From Phallusia fumigata (taxonomy: Eukaryota; Chordata; Ascidiacea; Phlebobranchia; Ascidiidae): 64,000 nt of DNA. Below, piece by piece: positions 1 through 11,620 of this stretch (positions are counted from its first letter, which is position 1; every line of letters starts with the position of its first letter). Location of the stretch: contig QXVZ01032047.1 in NCBI GenBank assembly GCA_008931825.1, positions 29,948-93,947 on the forward strand. Reading direction: 5' to 3'. The notes below the pieces were generated by a model. It saw nothing but the letters and a program-made list of their open reading frames with translations. It ran no database searches and had not been told where the DNA came from. The position numbers were made by a program, and so were the translations under genes.

Positions 1-1140
1 GCATCGCCAGACGGACGTCCCTAATGAAAAGATTTTTTCTCATGTAAGTTTTTCGTATACGGTTCCATTGCAGAATTCTGCACACAGACTACACTGAATT
101 AGCTTTATTTGAGAAGAAATAACGAACGTCAGTAAACAAGACTATGTATCTTTAGATGTCATCCAAATGGATAAAAATAAGCTCTGGAATAGTGCAATTA
201 AAAGAAGACATATTTTAAAATATTTGTCACTTTGTATTGTATGAAGCTAGTTTAGGAATCTACTTCATAAAAATCGCAGGAATCGAGTGATAAACACAAT
301 TTACCTGTTGGTTGAGCACCATATGTATACCATGCGGAAGAATAAATGGTGACAGCTCCCCTAAAAATGCCATGATGTCTTCAATAGTTGCTGAATAGGG
401 CATTCCACGCAAACTACATGCAAAAATAAGTTCATGTCGGCTTTTATGTAGCAGTAGAACAAAAACTGTGTCTATTGTACATACTAAACCGGTAATATTA
501 GCCGTATTCATACAAAAATTTTTGTTTTCATTAGTTTAACGTAAAAGATTTAACTAATGTGTNATTTACCTGTTGGTTGAGCACCATATGTATACCATGC
601 GGAAGAATAAATGGTGACAGCTCCCCTAAAAATGCCATGATGTCTTCAATAGTTGCTGAATAGGGCATTCCACGCAAACTGCACGCAAAAATAAGTTCAT
701 GTCGGCTTTTATGTAGCAGTAGAACAAAAACTGTGTCTATTGTACCTACTAAACCGGTAATATTAGCCGTATTCATGCAAAAATTTTTGCTTTCATCAGT
801 TTAACGCATAAGATTTCTTCTGTTTATAAATGGCCTTGCGCTCAGCACAAATGGCCTTGCTTTCAACGGTATTTATTTATTGGCTATACTAATGTTTAAA
901 TATTTTTTTGTCTAAATTAGAATGGTATATTTTGCAAGTAAACTTTTAACTATTGTGTAAGTACAACTCATCTTACCGAATGCAATTGCGCACTGATCCC
1001 GGGTTAATCATGTTTTGCAGACCTTGGTTAACTTGAGCCGGTGTGTTAGTCAGTGACTGCTGTCCATTTGGTATTAAAGCAATCTGCATGGATGCAGGCA
1101 TTGAAGTTAGAAGTGGGGACGTCATATGTCGGCTTAAAAC
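1..1140 (-). CDS. esrp: ESRP linker and RRM3, first half (exons 13-15, partial)
   Basis: Exon 13 (977-1140) encodes the linker, ending [10 protein letters not shown] just before RRM3. Exon 14 (305-413; second copy 570-678) encodes [20 protein letters not shown] and then [10 protein letters not shown]. Bases 1-20 read GRPSGDA on the minus strand, the next conserved block, after an ATTAG acceptor at 21-25. The two copies of exon 14 differ in their acceptor (TAG against CAG) but not in the coding residues, as expected for alleles. Confidence 0.9.
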
Positions 1141-4100
1141 CTGCAAAGATTCAAAATATTTAAAACTATACTGGTTTGGCACAAGAGCGCTGCGTCCTTT
1201 CACATAAACACTTCAGATTTTAAAATGCCCGGGGCGAGTGACACGTTACGCATGCGGAGGTAATACCAATAATCAAACCATCAACGTATCCGCCGATTTT
1301 GGACCGACGCGGGGTACAAAAATATTGTTAGGTGACATAATTTAACTATAATTGCGCAGTTAACATGATATTCAAAAAACGAACAATACTAAAATTTACT
1401 TAATATACGTCTTTGACTCTTTATGCCTTTTGATAGCACATTAGTTATCGAACACAAAATTCAACTTCATTTTTACTACAATGTGCTAAATGCACTACAA
1501 TTGCTTGATCTATATTTGCAATTTCCCTACATTTAATATTTGCACGATTTTCTAATTAAAGTCATAGCGGACTATTTAAGTCAAGTCAAATAATGTTTTC
1601 TAAGCCACTTACTTAAAAATAACAAACAACAACTTTCGGAATCACAGTGAAGAAGCTACTTCCAAACTAACAGACAATTCACCCAGAAGGAAAACACCGC
1701 AGCACCAAAATTCACACCAACCGCTAACAGCACCAGCGCCTATATACAGTGTCCACAAAATCTTGTTGGACCTGCTTGCTTCAACCGATCTTATATAAAA
1801 TCTACCTTTTTCTGACCTCTTGTACCTGGCTTCTTATCAAATAACCAAGCAACTTTCTCTGCACTTTTTCATTAGCAAGAGTAGAAGAGAAACAATCAGG
1901 TGCAGAACACACGACAGACCTACAATGCCCCGGGCGTAACATCTTTTATCGGCAGAGAGTAAATTTGAATAGAATCGCCAAGTTCTTACTCACTCGACGT
2001 CTAAGATAGGTCGGATCGTGCGAACAGTCTTAAAGTCCACTTAAACGTTGCTTTGTAACGATAATTACTGGACAGACGTACATTTTGGTCTGGCTAATTA
2101 CGAATAATCACAGAACACTGCTTAAGCGTCGAGTTCGAATCACGCGCAACGACCTGCACATAATAACATTGAACGGTACAACGTTTCGTAACAAGGTTCG
2201 TTTTATCGTCTTTAAACTGTTTTCAATAATCCTGCAATAAAACAAGGGTTATTTTCTAAAATATGACGCAGATATACGGAAATTAAATTGTTTCACCTGT
2301 TGTACTTCAGCTGCCGTGCTTTTGAATATCTCCACGTATCTTTTTCCCAGCGTCTGTTTGTGTATGTTCAAGGCTTCGCTTGCAATCTACACCATAATAA
2401 CCTCGTGAATACAGGTTTTACGCAAATCACTAGACTCAGGGATACTTGCAAGTTTTTTTTGAAAAAAACCACGTTTTCACAAAAACAAGTGGATGTAGTT
2501 TTATTTAAATTTGACTGATTACTGCGCACAACATTGATTTTATACCCAAGAATTTTCAGCCAAAACGTACAACATTGACATGAGACAAAAATATCTTTAA
2601 TAACATTCGCTATAGCTAGATTTGTTTCTCGGTTTGGTAATGACGCTAGCTTAATTTGAAATGTTTTTAATTTCGTCCTTTAAATCCCGTTTTCGGACAG
2701 TTTAGTCTTGGTTGTGAAGAGAACAGATAGATTAATTTGGTTCTAAACCATTTGGAGGACTTGTGTTGCTAGAATATTACGCACCGTTTCATCAGTAAAC
2801 AAAACAAAGGCGTCCCCCGTAAATCGGCCGTCAGCGTATTTCACGAACAACACGCCTTCCTCACCATGTGCTACCGGGGCGCCGTCACCGAAAAAGTCGA
2901 TCTGCAAAAACACAACAAAAATGCCCAAAATAAAACAGCTATGCGTACTGAAATCCCGATATCGACAAGCATAGAAACGGGAAATTCCAGTTACTACAAA
3001 AAATCTGTTTAATCGACTTCTTCAGGTCGGTGGAATCCTGAATCGGTGTCTTTTGTTAATCAAAGCAAGCAACTTGGGTAAGTAACAGATGCCAGCTGCT
3101 GCAAATCACATGCACTTGCGGTTCACCAAAGATCACCGGCTGAAATAGTTTTATCGATAGAGTTTGATAAACTTACTATGTCCTGTGACGTCGTGCAGAA
3201 CGGCAGTCCGCGCATGCGCACAATGGCGTCGCTCTCTTTGGACAGAAAATGGATCGCCTCACTAGATGTACCTGTGTAATACAGAATTAAACAGTTCTCC
3301 TGCAGTGCAGTACACTAGAAACCTACATACAATGTCTTACTCAACCTACATGCCGATATACGTCCGACTTACTACTGTAACCAAATCCCCCACACAGGAA
3401 GATGCTACTGCTGTGCACTGATTATATGCACAAAACTGAAAGAATATACTTGGCACATACGCAGTTACCTGTAGCAACTTTAAGAAATTCTTCAGCTGAT
3501 GCTCTGTACACCTACAGATGAACAAGGCATGAAAAAGTCAACGAAAAATGACGACTGGTACATTGGTTGCTACCTACAACAGCAGTGCTGAAATACCCTT
3601 GCCATTAACAACTGCCATGCGTAATGTTTTTTATCACAGTTGTACCCTGAAACAACATTGCTATGATTTGATGCAACGCAGAATAGCTTTTAGTTGTAAC
3701 AATGATACGATCTGACGTAGCTAAGAACGCACTGGCTGGCGAGAATACGACGTGTCGACGAGAGGCGCATTACATCCCTGTTTCGGATGCGTGCAAACTG
3801 ATTCACGTTTCCTATTTGAAGGCATATGTCATCTGCCGCATTATTGCCTTATCGGTTAGACCTTTTCGTGGTTTGTATTGTTGTGGACAACACTGATTTT
3901 ACCCATAGTCTATTGAGCGGCAGCAGGCTTTACGACAGAACATTTCAGCAATGCATGTGATTTTTAATTTTAGCATTATTAGCAAATAGTCCTAGTTTGC
4001 TTTACATAGGCGGCTGTAATTTGCTTTGTAAAATAAAATCAATAAGTGTTGTCTAGAGTTGTTTAAAACGCTTAAAATAACGGAACGAAAACGGGCTTAA

Positions 4101-7100
4101 AATTGCACAGTTTACAAAAATCTCGTTAAAAAATTTACCAAACAGGATAGAAAATGTTACATTAAAACTATCGGACTGAACTGAAACCGACAAGATATCC
4201 AATCACACGACTTTGAGGTAGCGTGTATCACAAAGCCAACTAAGCATAAGCAATACCAGATATCCACACCACACAACCCGTGCTCACCTCAATATATCGG
4301 TTTCCCATATAGTGCTTGTGACGGAGCAAAGCCAAATCCCTTTGCTCGACATTTTCAAACCTAACCAATGCCTCGCCGTTTCTACGACCCTGGGGATTCA
4401 GCACCAAAGCTGCCCCTCCCCTGCGTGGCCCCAAAGTGGACCAACGGACGGTAGACAAACGACGGGTATTGGCGTTGTTACGTGAAAACACGGCACCAAG
4501 TGAAACCACCCATTAGTGCAAAGTCGTAGAAAAATAAAGATGTTGGATCGTCCCCGTTTTGAAGCAACCACCGACGCCATAGGCCCCACCAGGAAAACAC
4601 CACCGATAATATAAAGAAAAATAAAACAAAGAAATTGAAAACAGAGCCAAGTCAAATGAAGGTTTGCTTCGGGGATGGAACAAAACTGCAATTATCTGGC
4701 CGGACCAGATTTTAGCACTTTCAATTAAAGTTCAGGGTCTCAAACATATGCGTCTGTATTACTGCAAAGCTCGAAACGTTTGCAAAAACTAGAACTAGTT
4801 TTTAATCAAGTTTGGTTAATTACATAATAACCAACAGGAATTTAGTAACTGTGTTTCATGGAGTATTAAATTTCAAATTTACGATATATTAACTGTATTT
4901 TGCCCCATCCCCGATGAGAAAAACGGTTTTAGAAGCGTGTTAAGGTCCACTCCATCTCTATTTGTATTAGCTCTATGGATAGCCTATGACCAGAAACGTC
5001 TCAACCACCATTAGTTCACATTGAACTGAGCAATTGTGAAGTCACCATGTGCACCAGCCCATTTATTCCCAACTCACATGTAAACTTTATTCCTGCTAGA
5101 CGGCGCTGTTGAGTAACAACTATTTATGCTCATATTTTGGGGATTTTCAGGGCCAAAAACTGTTCTTCTTCAATCTATACCGATTTATTTGTACTGTAGC
5201 TCACAAAAATAAATACTTCCTTTAACGTCCAGCTTAAAACTTTATCTCAAACTATTAGAGGGTTTCATCTTTAACGTTTATTATTCAAATTTAAAAAAAC
5301 AATATAAGTTGTTATCTTACCGTGGTATATTAAGACCCTTGAAAAATTTTGCCACGTCATGGTCAGATGCTTGCCAAGGTAATCCCCTAGCCCGAACCAC
5401 TGTGTCATCCATTATAACATCCGACGTCATGCTTAGTACAAAAAAACTTATGTGTTTGGACAATCTTATTAGTGATAGCACATGTGTGGTCGAAGAGCGA
5501 TATCCAAAAAAACGTTAACAGTTATAAATTACTTCCAAAATTAAAATAAGTAATTTTAAAGTATAGGAAAATAAAAGAAAACACTAAAATAAATTAGAAC
5601 AAAACAAATTAAACCTAAAAGTTCATCAAATCAACAAATATAAATGTAATTTGCCGCTTTTTAATTATTTTATTCCGTTTCATTTCATGTTCGCTTTGTT
5701 TTGCCATTTAATTTAAATTTTGTTCATGTTTTATAGTTGCGTGATGTTATCGTGAGTTAAACTCCTCTCTTTTTAATTTAATAATCATGCAGTCTTTAAA
5801 TTTTAAATAAAAATGTTGGGATATGTCCGGTTACTTTTGCTCTTAAAACAGAAAAAATAACGCAAATAGTTGCTTTCAACTTTTGCACAAAAATCTGCTT
5901 ACCAAGGTCCGGTTTCCAGTCTATCCACTATGCGTTCGGGAGATGTAAACAAGTAACCTGCGTTAAATGTAAAACCTTATAATTTATGCAACTTAAAAAA
6001 TGCGTGTAAAGCGAGCCCAAACGATTGTTGCACGCGCCGTGGATGTACTCAGCCACAAGAACCATACAGTACATAATTAGATAAGAGAGTAAAATTTTGT
6101 TACTAAACGCTTTTTTGCCTGTTCGAAAATACATTTAAAAGCAATGTTGTGCAACAGGTGTACGTCGAACCAACTGAAACTCGAGAGATGAATGTTGTTT
6201 TCTGGACCAACAGCAGATAAATCTCATGATAAATATACTGGCTCAAGCGATATATAAAAGTTTCGGCAGTACATTATGCCATCATCAGTAATACCATGTA
6301 TCTAGCATAGTGTACTTATTCCATGAATTCCATAGTGTACTTATAAACATATCTCTGTTTATTGTTCCTAACAATAGCTAGGTCCGCGCAAAATTGGACA
6401 AAAGACGCTTTAATTATAACAACGTTTTTTTTCCTTAAAAACAAAATTTATCCGGGGCTTTTGCTCTTCCGTCATCCAGTCGTGTATATGGTGCTTACCG
6501 TGCTGTTCTGATATCATAACTTGTATTACAGAACTCATTCGTCTCACGTGATCAACACCGAATGTTCCGAATTCGTCAACTCTAATGTTTAAGCCTTGGT
6601 TGATAAAATTAGTTAAGAACCTGTAATCGTTTACTCATTGTCGGGGTTTGTTATATATACAACTAATAAACCATACCAAAGTTGGCATCGAGACCCTACA
6701 ACAAAATGAAAGCGTATACATTAATGAAGTAAATGACGAATATTGATATAAGACACTGATACTTTTTCTAAAATCATACTTTTCATCCTTTACAGTGATT
6801 TAATGCGAGATCGTTTTACTTGTGAAAATATAGATGCTGGCCAACAATGTGCACATTTAATCTATATTTCCCATAACTCTTGCCTGTAGGTCCAAAATAG
6901 TTGGGACAATACAGCTGGTATGACGTCGCCGGTGCACAAACATCGCATGTGACTTTTGCCACGTGTCTATGGGAAAAACGTACACACGTCGATTGAATAG
7001 GTTTGTTTGCTTAACTCCCTATAATTAGGGTGTTTACTCAAATATCTAACATACCCCGCTGCAAATCGTGCCATCATGTTAGCATCCGGGTTGTCTAGCA

Positions 7101-9207
7101 ACTAACAATTTTGAAGCACCACTGAATGACTGTCTTGTTATGCCAAAACAGCTGTACTAAGCAAACAATTGATAGAAGCAACTATCGCCACTGATAGTCT
7201 TTCAGCGTTAACATTTTACGCCCCATCGTACCATAGATGGAGTCAAATAACAAAAGGATACAATTAAGCATGTCCGACACTGAAATGGGACCGATTAGCG
7301 TGTCTTGTTGTTCACCGCAGACTTCCATGTGATTCAAGCAGTTTTCGTAGCATTGACAGAATTCTTTCTTTAAATCGAAGAAGCTGAAAACACGAAGGGT
7401 AAAGTTTAATGTGCAAAGCTGTCTTAACACCATTTCGTTCCCACGTCAAAACCCACGCCCCCCAATCCTGCACCAGCTGAAACGATAAAGTTACATATCT
7501 TCAAAATTAACACTGCCAGGCGCGATTATGATTAAAGATGTAAATGTGTTCTTTTATAGCAGCCCTTTTTAAACTGTGTTAGTAGGACGTAAAAGTAGCA
7601 AACCGGTACCTGAAACAAAAATCTGGAAGTTTTGTTTCCCAGCGAACAGAGGTTGGCATTAGAACTTGTCGGAGGTGACACTGGCCGTCGGTGCAAAGAG
7701 TAAAGCTACAAGTCTTTCCTTGGTCGTTCAACTCATTTCGCAGTGTTTGCTCGAACTAAAATACACACAAACAAAGCAAGGGGAATGAGAAATGTTCACA
7801 GTTAAAATTTTAGATCACTTTGCTTTCATTCTGTGGGAGTGATTAAACTAAAAACGGTGCAGTCCTTTTTCACACAAATGAGGTAAAGCATTCACAACTT
7901 CAAAAAACTGTGGCGTTTCTTGATCCGCTTTGTTCACAATTATCAATGCAACCTACTAATATTTTACAATCGTACACATGCATTGGCAACTGCCATTCAT
8001 AATTTTTCACATTTTATCCGGAGTTACCTGATGGATTGCATCTTCGAATGTTGGCGCGTTGCTCAACATATCTTCCGTTATCCCAGTAGAATCGCTCCAT
8101 TCCTTCCTGATGCTGGTGTTGATTGATGGTTGAACATAAATATAATGTATATCGCCAGTCTAAAAGAAGTTTCAAAATAGACATGTTTATGTCCATTATT
8201 AGACATGCCAAAAAAAAACGTTTTCGACAGTAAATGAAAAACACACTTAATTGCGATGTCGCGAGAGGTACAACGGTATTTTTTCAGGTTTTCCAGTATT
8301 GCTTTTTTCAATCATGTAAATTTAATGTCACCAAAATTGACGTTGCACAGAATCTTACAAAGTCTAAGTTATGAAAAACAATCTTTGGAATAAAATTTTG
8401 TGATGTTTGTTTTACTTTGGTGCGGATTAACTTCGATGCATTTCAGGACAGTAGAACGGCGCACAACAGTTATGACGGCACAATGGCTTATTAAGGTGAA
8501 GGAACAACGCAACAATGAAATCATTTAGGCTCAAATAAACCTTTGTAGTTGGGGGATGATACAAGAAAGTCAAGTTATTAAACGTGAACCCTTTTCCTGG
8601 TTTAAGTGTTTGAGACTTATTTTTTCGTTTAGTATAAACCATTGCCGCCGGTACATAGGTGCAAGTGAGGGCAGATGCCCCCTCCCTGGAATTCCGAAGA
8701 ATGTAGTTTATTAATTACATATGATTTAAAAAAATATCTTGAATGAAAAAATATGCGTGCATTAAGATTTGACTCCCTTGGAAAATTTTCTGTCAGCGCC
8801 CATGTATAAAACGCAGGTGAAAAGGTTTTTATTGTCACATGCAATTTGCACAATAACATGAATTTAATCGATTTAAATATTTTTTAAAACCTTTTGGCTA
8901 AAGTAGAGAAATACAGAGAAAACAAAAGTACCTGATTTTGATTTAAATCAATAAGTTGCCAAACTACCACCACCACGTCACTCTCATCGCTGCCTAACAA
9001 TTCAGACGAACCNAAAGTAGAGAAATACAGAGAAAACAAAAGTACCTGATTTTGATTTAAATCAATAAGTTGCCAAACTACCACCACCACGTCACTCTCA
9101 TCGCTGCCTAACAATTCAGACGAACCATTTCCTGTTGTTACGCAATGAAACAGCACCAGTATATCGCAATAATGCTGAGATGGCCTTACGCAACTGCCCT
9201 TCATCAT
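1..9207 (-). CDS. esrp: ESRP/Fusilli-type epithelial splicing regulatory protein (gene span, 3' end outside window)
   Basis: The family binds GU-rich RNA and controls epithelial alternative exons in the nucleus. Fifteen exons were read on the minus strand: 9046-9207, 8028-8159, 7610-7755, 7383 to about 7213 or 7252 (donor unresolved), 6499-6620, 5903-5957, 5321-5431, 4288-4420, 3469-3511, 3177-3271, 2785-2901, 2297-2386, 977-1140, 305-413 (second copy 570-678), and 1-20 partial. All junctions have GT/AG and compatible phases except the open donor of exon 4. Domain order is an exonuclease-like N-terminal domain, RRM1, RRM2, a proline-containing linker and RRM3, as in vertebrate ESRP1/2. The start is the ATG at 9207, with a second ATG directly after it. 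An upstream 5' UTR exon cannot be excluded. The C-terminal half of RRM3 and the tail lie left of base 1. Exons 1 and 14 are duplicated by the assembly. Confidence 0.93.
299..815. repeat. Unmerged direct duplication around n at 563 (ESRP exon 14)
   Basis: About 250 bp left of the n (299-550) recurs right of it (564-815) with a few substitutions. Both copies contain ESRP exon 14. The pattern of one n between overlapping ends indicates uncollapsed haplotype contigs. Confidence 0.85.
2297..3271 (-). CDS. esrp: ESRP RRM2 (exons 10-12)
   Basis: Exon 10 (3177-3271) encodes [20 protein letters not shown]. Exon 11 (2785-2901) encodes [20 protein letters not shown] and ends after FTDET at an ACG|GTGCGT donor. 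Exon 12 (2297-2386) encodes [20 protein letters not shown] followed by VQQ. The phase-0 join of exons 11 and 12 restores the RNP1 helix seen in other ESRPs. Without the splice the frame of exon 11 runs on into non-homologous residues. Confidence 0.93.
3469..5957 (-). CDS. esrp: ESRP RRM1 (exons 6-9)
   Basis: Exon 6 (5903-5957) gives [17 protein letters not shown], the conserved segment before RRM1. Exon 7 (5321-5431) carries [20 protein letters not shown], the RNP2-type start of RRM1. Exon 8 (4288-4420) carries [19 protein letters not shown] and the [11 protein letters not shown] block. Exon 9 (3469-3511) adds [15 protein letters not shown]. The match to the family is nearly residue for residue, making this the most conserved part of the gene here. 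Exon 7 uses an AAG acceptor at 5432-5434. Confidence 0.95.
6230..6290 (-). repeat. Dispersed repeat fragment with CTGATGA...GAAAC motif (ESRP intron)
   Basis: On the minus strand, CTGATGA (6282-6288) is followed by TGGCA, a spacer, TGCC and GAAAC (6260-6264). It then runs into TATCGCTT and a CCAGTAT block. The same order occurs on the plus strand at 54845-54925, so these are two copies of one repeat family. It lies in the ESRP intron between exons 5 and 6. Confidence 0.55.
6499..9207 (-). CDS. esrp: ESRP N-terminal exonuclease-like domain (exons 1-5)
   Basis: Exon 1 (9046-9207) carries [11 protein letters not shown] and [12 protein letters not shown]. Exon 2 (8028-8159) continues [14 protein letters not shown] and ITEDML. 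Exon 3 (7610-7755) has [18 protein letters not shown]. Exon 4 (from 7383) opens with [10 protein letters not shown]. Exon 5 (6499-6620) encodes [21 protein letters not shown]. Each matches the corresponding block of vertebrate ESRP, where this region resembles DEDDh exonucleases. No intact DEDD set is obvious, so catalysis is unlikely (inference). The exon 4 donor must leave two bases to fit exon 5. Sites ending at 7213 or 7252 both satisfy this. Confidence 0.88.
8899..9127. repeat. Unmerged direct duplication around n at 9013 (ESRP exon 1)
   Basis: Bases 8899-9012 are repeated at 9014-9127, offset 115, without visible differences. The left copy holds only the 3' part of ESRP exon 1 (8932-9012). 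The full exon is 9046-9207. Confidence 0.88.
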
Positions 9208-11580
9208 AAATGATCTAGAAATTGTTTAAAATTATGTGACTCCCGCCGATAATGCATGTGCTACACTAAGTTAGTAGACCAACCAACTGGCTGTAACAAT
9301 ATTGTTGTAATATTGTGACTATCTACCGATACGTTTTTATGTCCGTGCCGATGCTCTTCTTGACTACTTGACAACACTCCACACAACTATTAACAGTAGC
9401 AGCAGCCGGTCACTGTTTTAACTGACTTACAAAACCTGTTGCTTGTTTAGTGAGCCTGGCGCTCATCGGCGCCTACAAGGTAAATTTTCCACGCACATAC
9501 TGTAATTGCGAAGCGTGGAATCTCCTGCAAGTTGCGCATTCTCCAATCTCCCCAATGTCATTCCACTTAGTCATTCCACTGCTACATCACAGAATGATAA
9601 ACTACCGTAACACGGTCATGTAGATTTACATTAATACCATTTTTATTTACTTACACTGCAATTATGTGCAACTGATTTAGGTAAAATAATAGCCTTAATT
9701 TCATTGTCAAGTTAATATATGTATTTTTCGCAGCGCCCCACTGATTAACATTTACTTTATGATTGTGACCAGGAATCGATTGAATTTACTCACAACAAAC
9801 CAACATGATGTGGACTAATTTAACAAACATATATTATATCTGGCAAGTTTATGTGTGATTTGTCAAAGGACTGACAAAACCAACCACTGTAGTACTTTAC
9901 AACTAACTAAAGTATATTCACATGTTGCAAGTATTTACAGCTTTGGTTGAAATGTGTTTTTTTACTGAACAAGTGATAAATTTGTGTTTTTTTAAACGCT
10001 TGCACACATAAGTTTGGGAGATTTCGTGCAAACAAAGTTATTAAAATGTCGTTGCTTCCTGCCTCTAGTGCAATAGTGAATCTAAGTTTGGCAAATACGC
10101 CACCCTCTGATGCCAAGCATAGTCAACAAGCTTGCATGGGAAACCGTAAAAAGCAATATTCCTGCAGCGAACGTTTCCGGAACGCTGTATCTCCACCGCC
10201 AAGCAACCGTTTTAGCACTTTGATTAGTTTTCCTGCCGATGTCGGGGAGCAGAGAGAGACCTAACACAATGCTTAGAGAGAGCTCAGAGCGGTACACAAG
10301 TCACAATTCTAAATTGCGCAAGGAAGGCGCATGGCGTTGGGCAGCACTCGGTGACACCAACAATATTGCTTGCCCACGAAAAAGCACAGGAAATAATTTA
10401 TGGCGCCTGTGCATTATAACAAGCAAGTCTGACCAATTTCGAAATAGAACTAGTTGGCAGTTTCGTAAAGCCGTGCATTAGTAAGGTAGAATAAGGGAAA
10501 CAGTAGCGGAATATACCTTGTTTTATGCTGACTTTCAAAAATCTAAATTGTTAGAAGACAAAACATACATTTCCTGGAACAGATAAAAGATAGTTAAGCG
10601 TCTCATAATTTTTCTGAATGTAGGCTATATCGTTCCTGTGTGTGATGTATTAATCTTGATTGGCGTCGTCAACAATTCCCTTCTTACATGGTCGACATTG
10701 GCCACATGAACGGCTTACTAACGACCTTTGTTCATTTAACCATGATTTAGCTTTCACAAAAATCAGTGTAAGCAGTGCATGAAAGCCGCATATAAATTCA
10801 GTCAGATGGAAGGGCGAAAGTCCCCAAACTTATTTTTTGCAACTTTTACGGTATTACCTTCTAATATCTCTCTTTTTCAAAGCCTCAACGGTGTCAATTG
10901 TTTAGCGAGAGATTGCACAATGCCAAGCACTTCACAAGCCGTGAAGCAATTAAGCTCTGTTGAATTCTTCAACAACTTTAACCTCAACTTAGTAGATTCG
11001 TGTTGCCCGTGGAACAATCGGCATTCCAGTATGTCTAGCGATCTGATATACAGTGTCGAATAACAGGGACAATAGATTATAACATGCGCCGCGTACGGGG
11101 CAAAAGCGCGCATAACGCAGAAATAATTATGGTCGGGGCACTGGAATGGACAAGCTCTCTGTTCGTGCCTGAGACCTATCCACTGCTCCGACTGGCTAAG
11201 TTTGTGTCTAAATTATTTGTGGTCGCCTAATGTTGTTAGTTGTTACTGCTGTACACCATCTGTACAGTCGCCTGCATGCTATAATAGTATTTGAATGAGG
11301 CCAGCCAGACGTGTGTTAGTTTGCTCATTGAGGGCGATTAGCAACAGAAATAGGAGTCTGTTTTTACAAGACCACAACTGAAGGATTTTGTTTGGTTTTA
11401 TTGCATATCTGGAGCAGATTGTAAAAACGGTTACTGTATTTAAAAAAATGGTAATCCGGACTACATTATGCCATCATAACTGTATAGACTTTTGTAGACC
11501 GTACCAGACAGTGTAAGTGAAAAAAGTGAGGTGGGAGAGTGAGTGTGACCTTTACGTATTGAATAGTTAAACTTTGTCTA
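9208..11580. other. Intergenic region between ESRP and the Crypton-derived gene
   Basis: The two flanking genes are transcribed divergently from here, so it should hold both promoters. Short open frames at 9907-10116, 10046-10264, 10082-10297, 10239-10481, 10779-11063 and 10877-11113 overlap on both strands. They have no recognisable homology or splice pattern. No tRNA, rRNA or other structured RNA was recognised. Confidence 0.6.
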
Positions 11581-11596
11581 AATGTTTAATTATTTA

Positions 11597-11620
11597 ATAT
11601 TTCCAGGCAAGATTCTAGTT
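11597..11620 (+). promoter_or_regulatory. Splice acceptor just upstream of the Crypton-derived start codon
   Basis: TATTTCCAG precedes 15 bases of leader and the ATG at 11621. It could accept a 5' UTR exon or the spliced leader that Ciona adds to many mRNAs. Sequence alone cannot decide between these. Confidence 0.5.

Noticed and set aside
4398-4691. 97-codon minus-strand frame overlapping ESRP exon 8
   Set aside because: It is the wrong frame; the RRM1 coding frame is 4288-4420.
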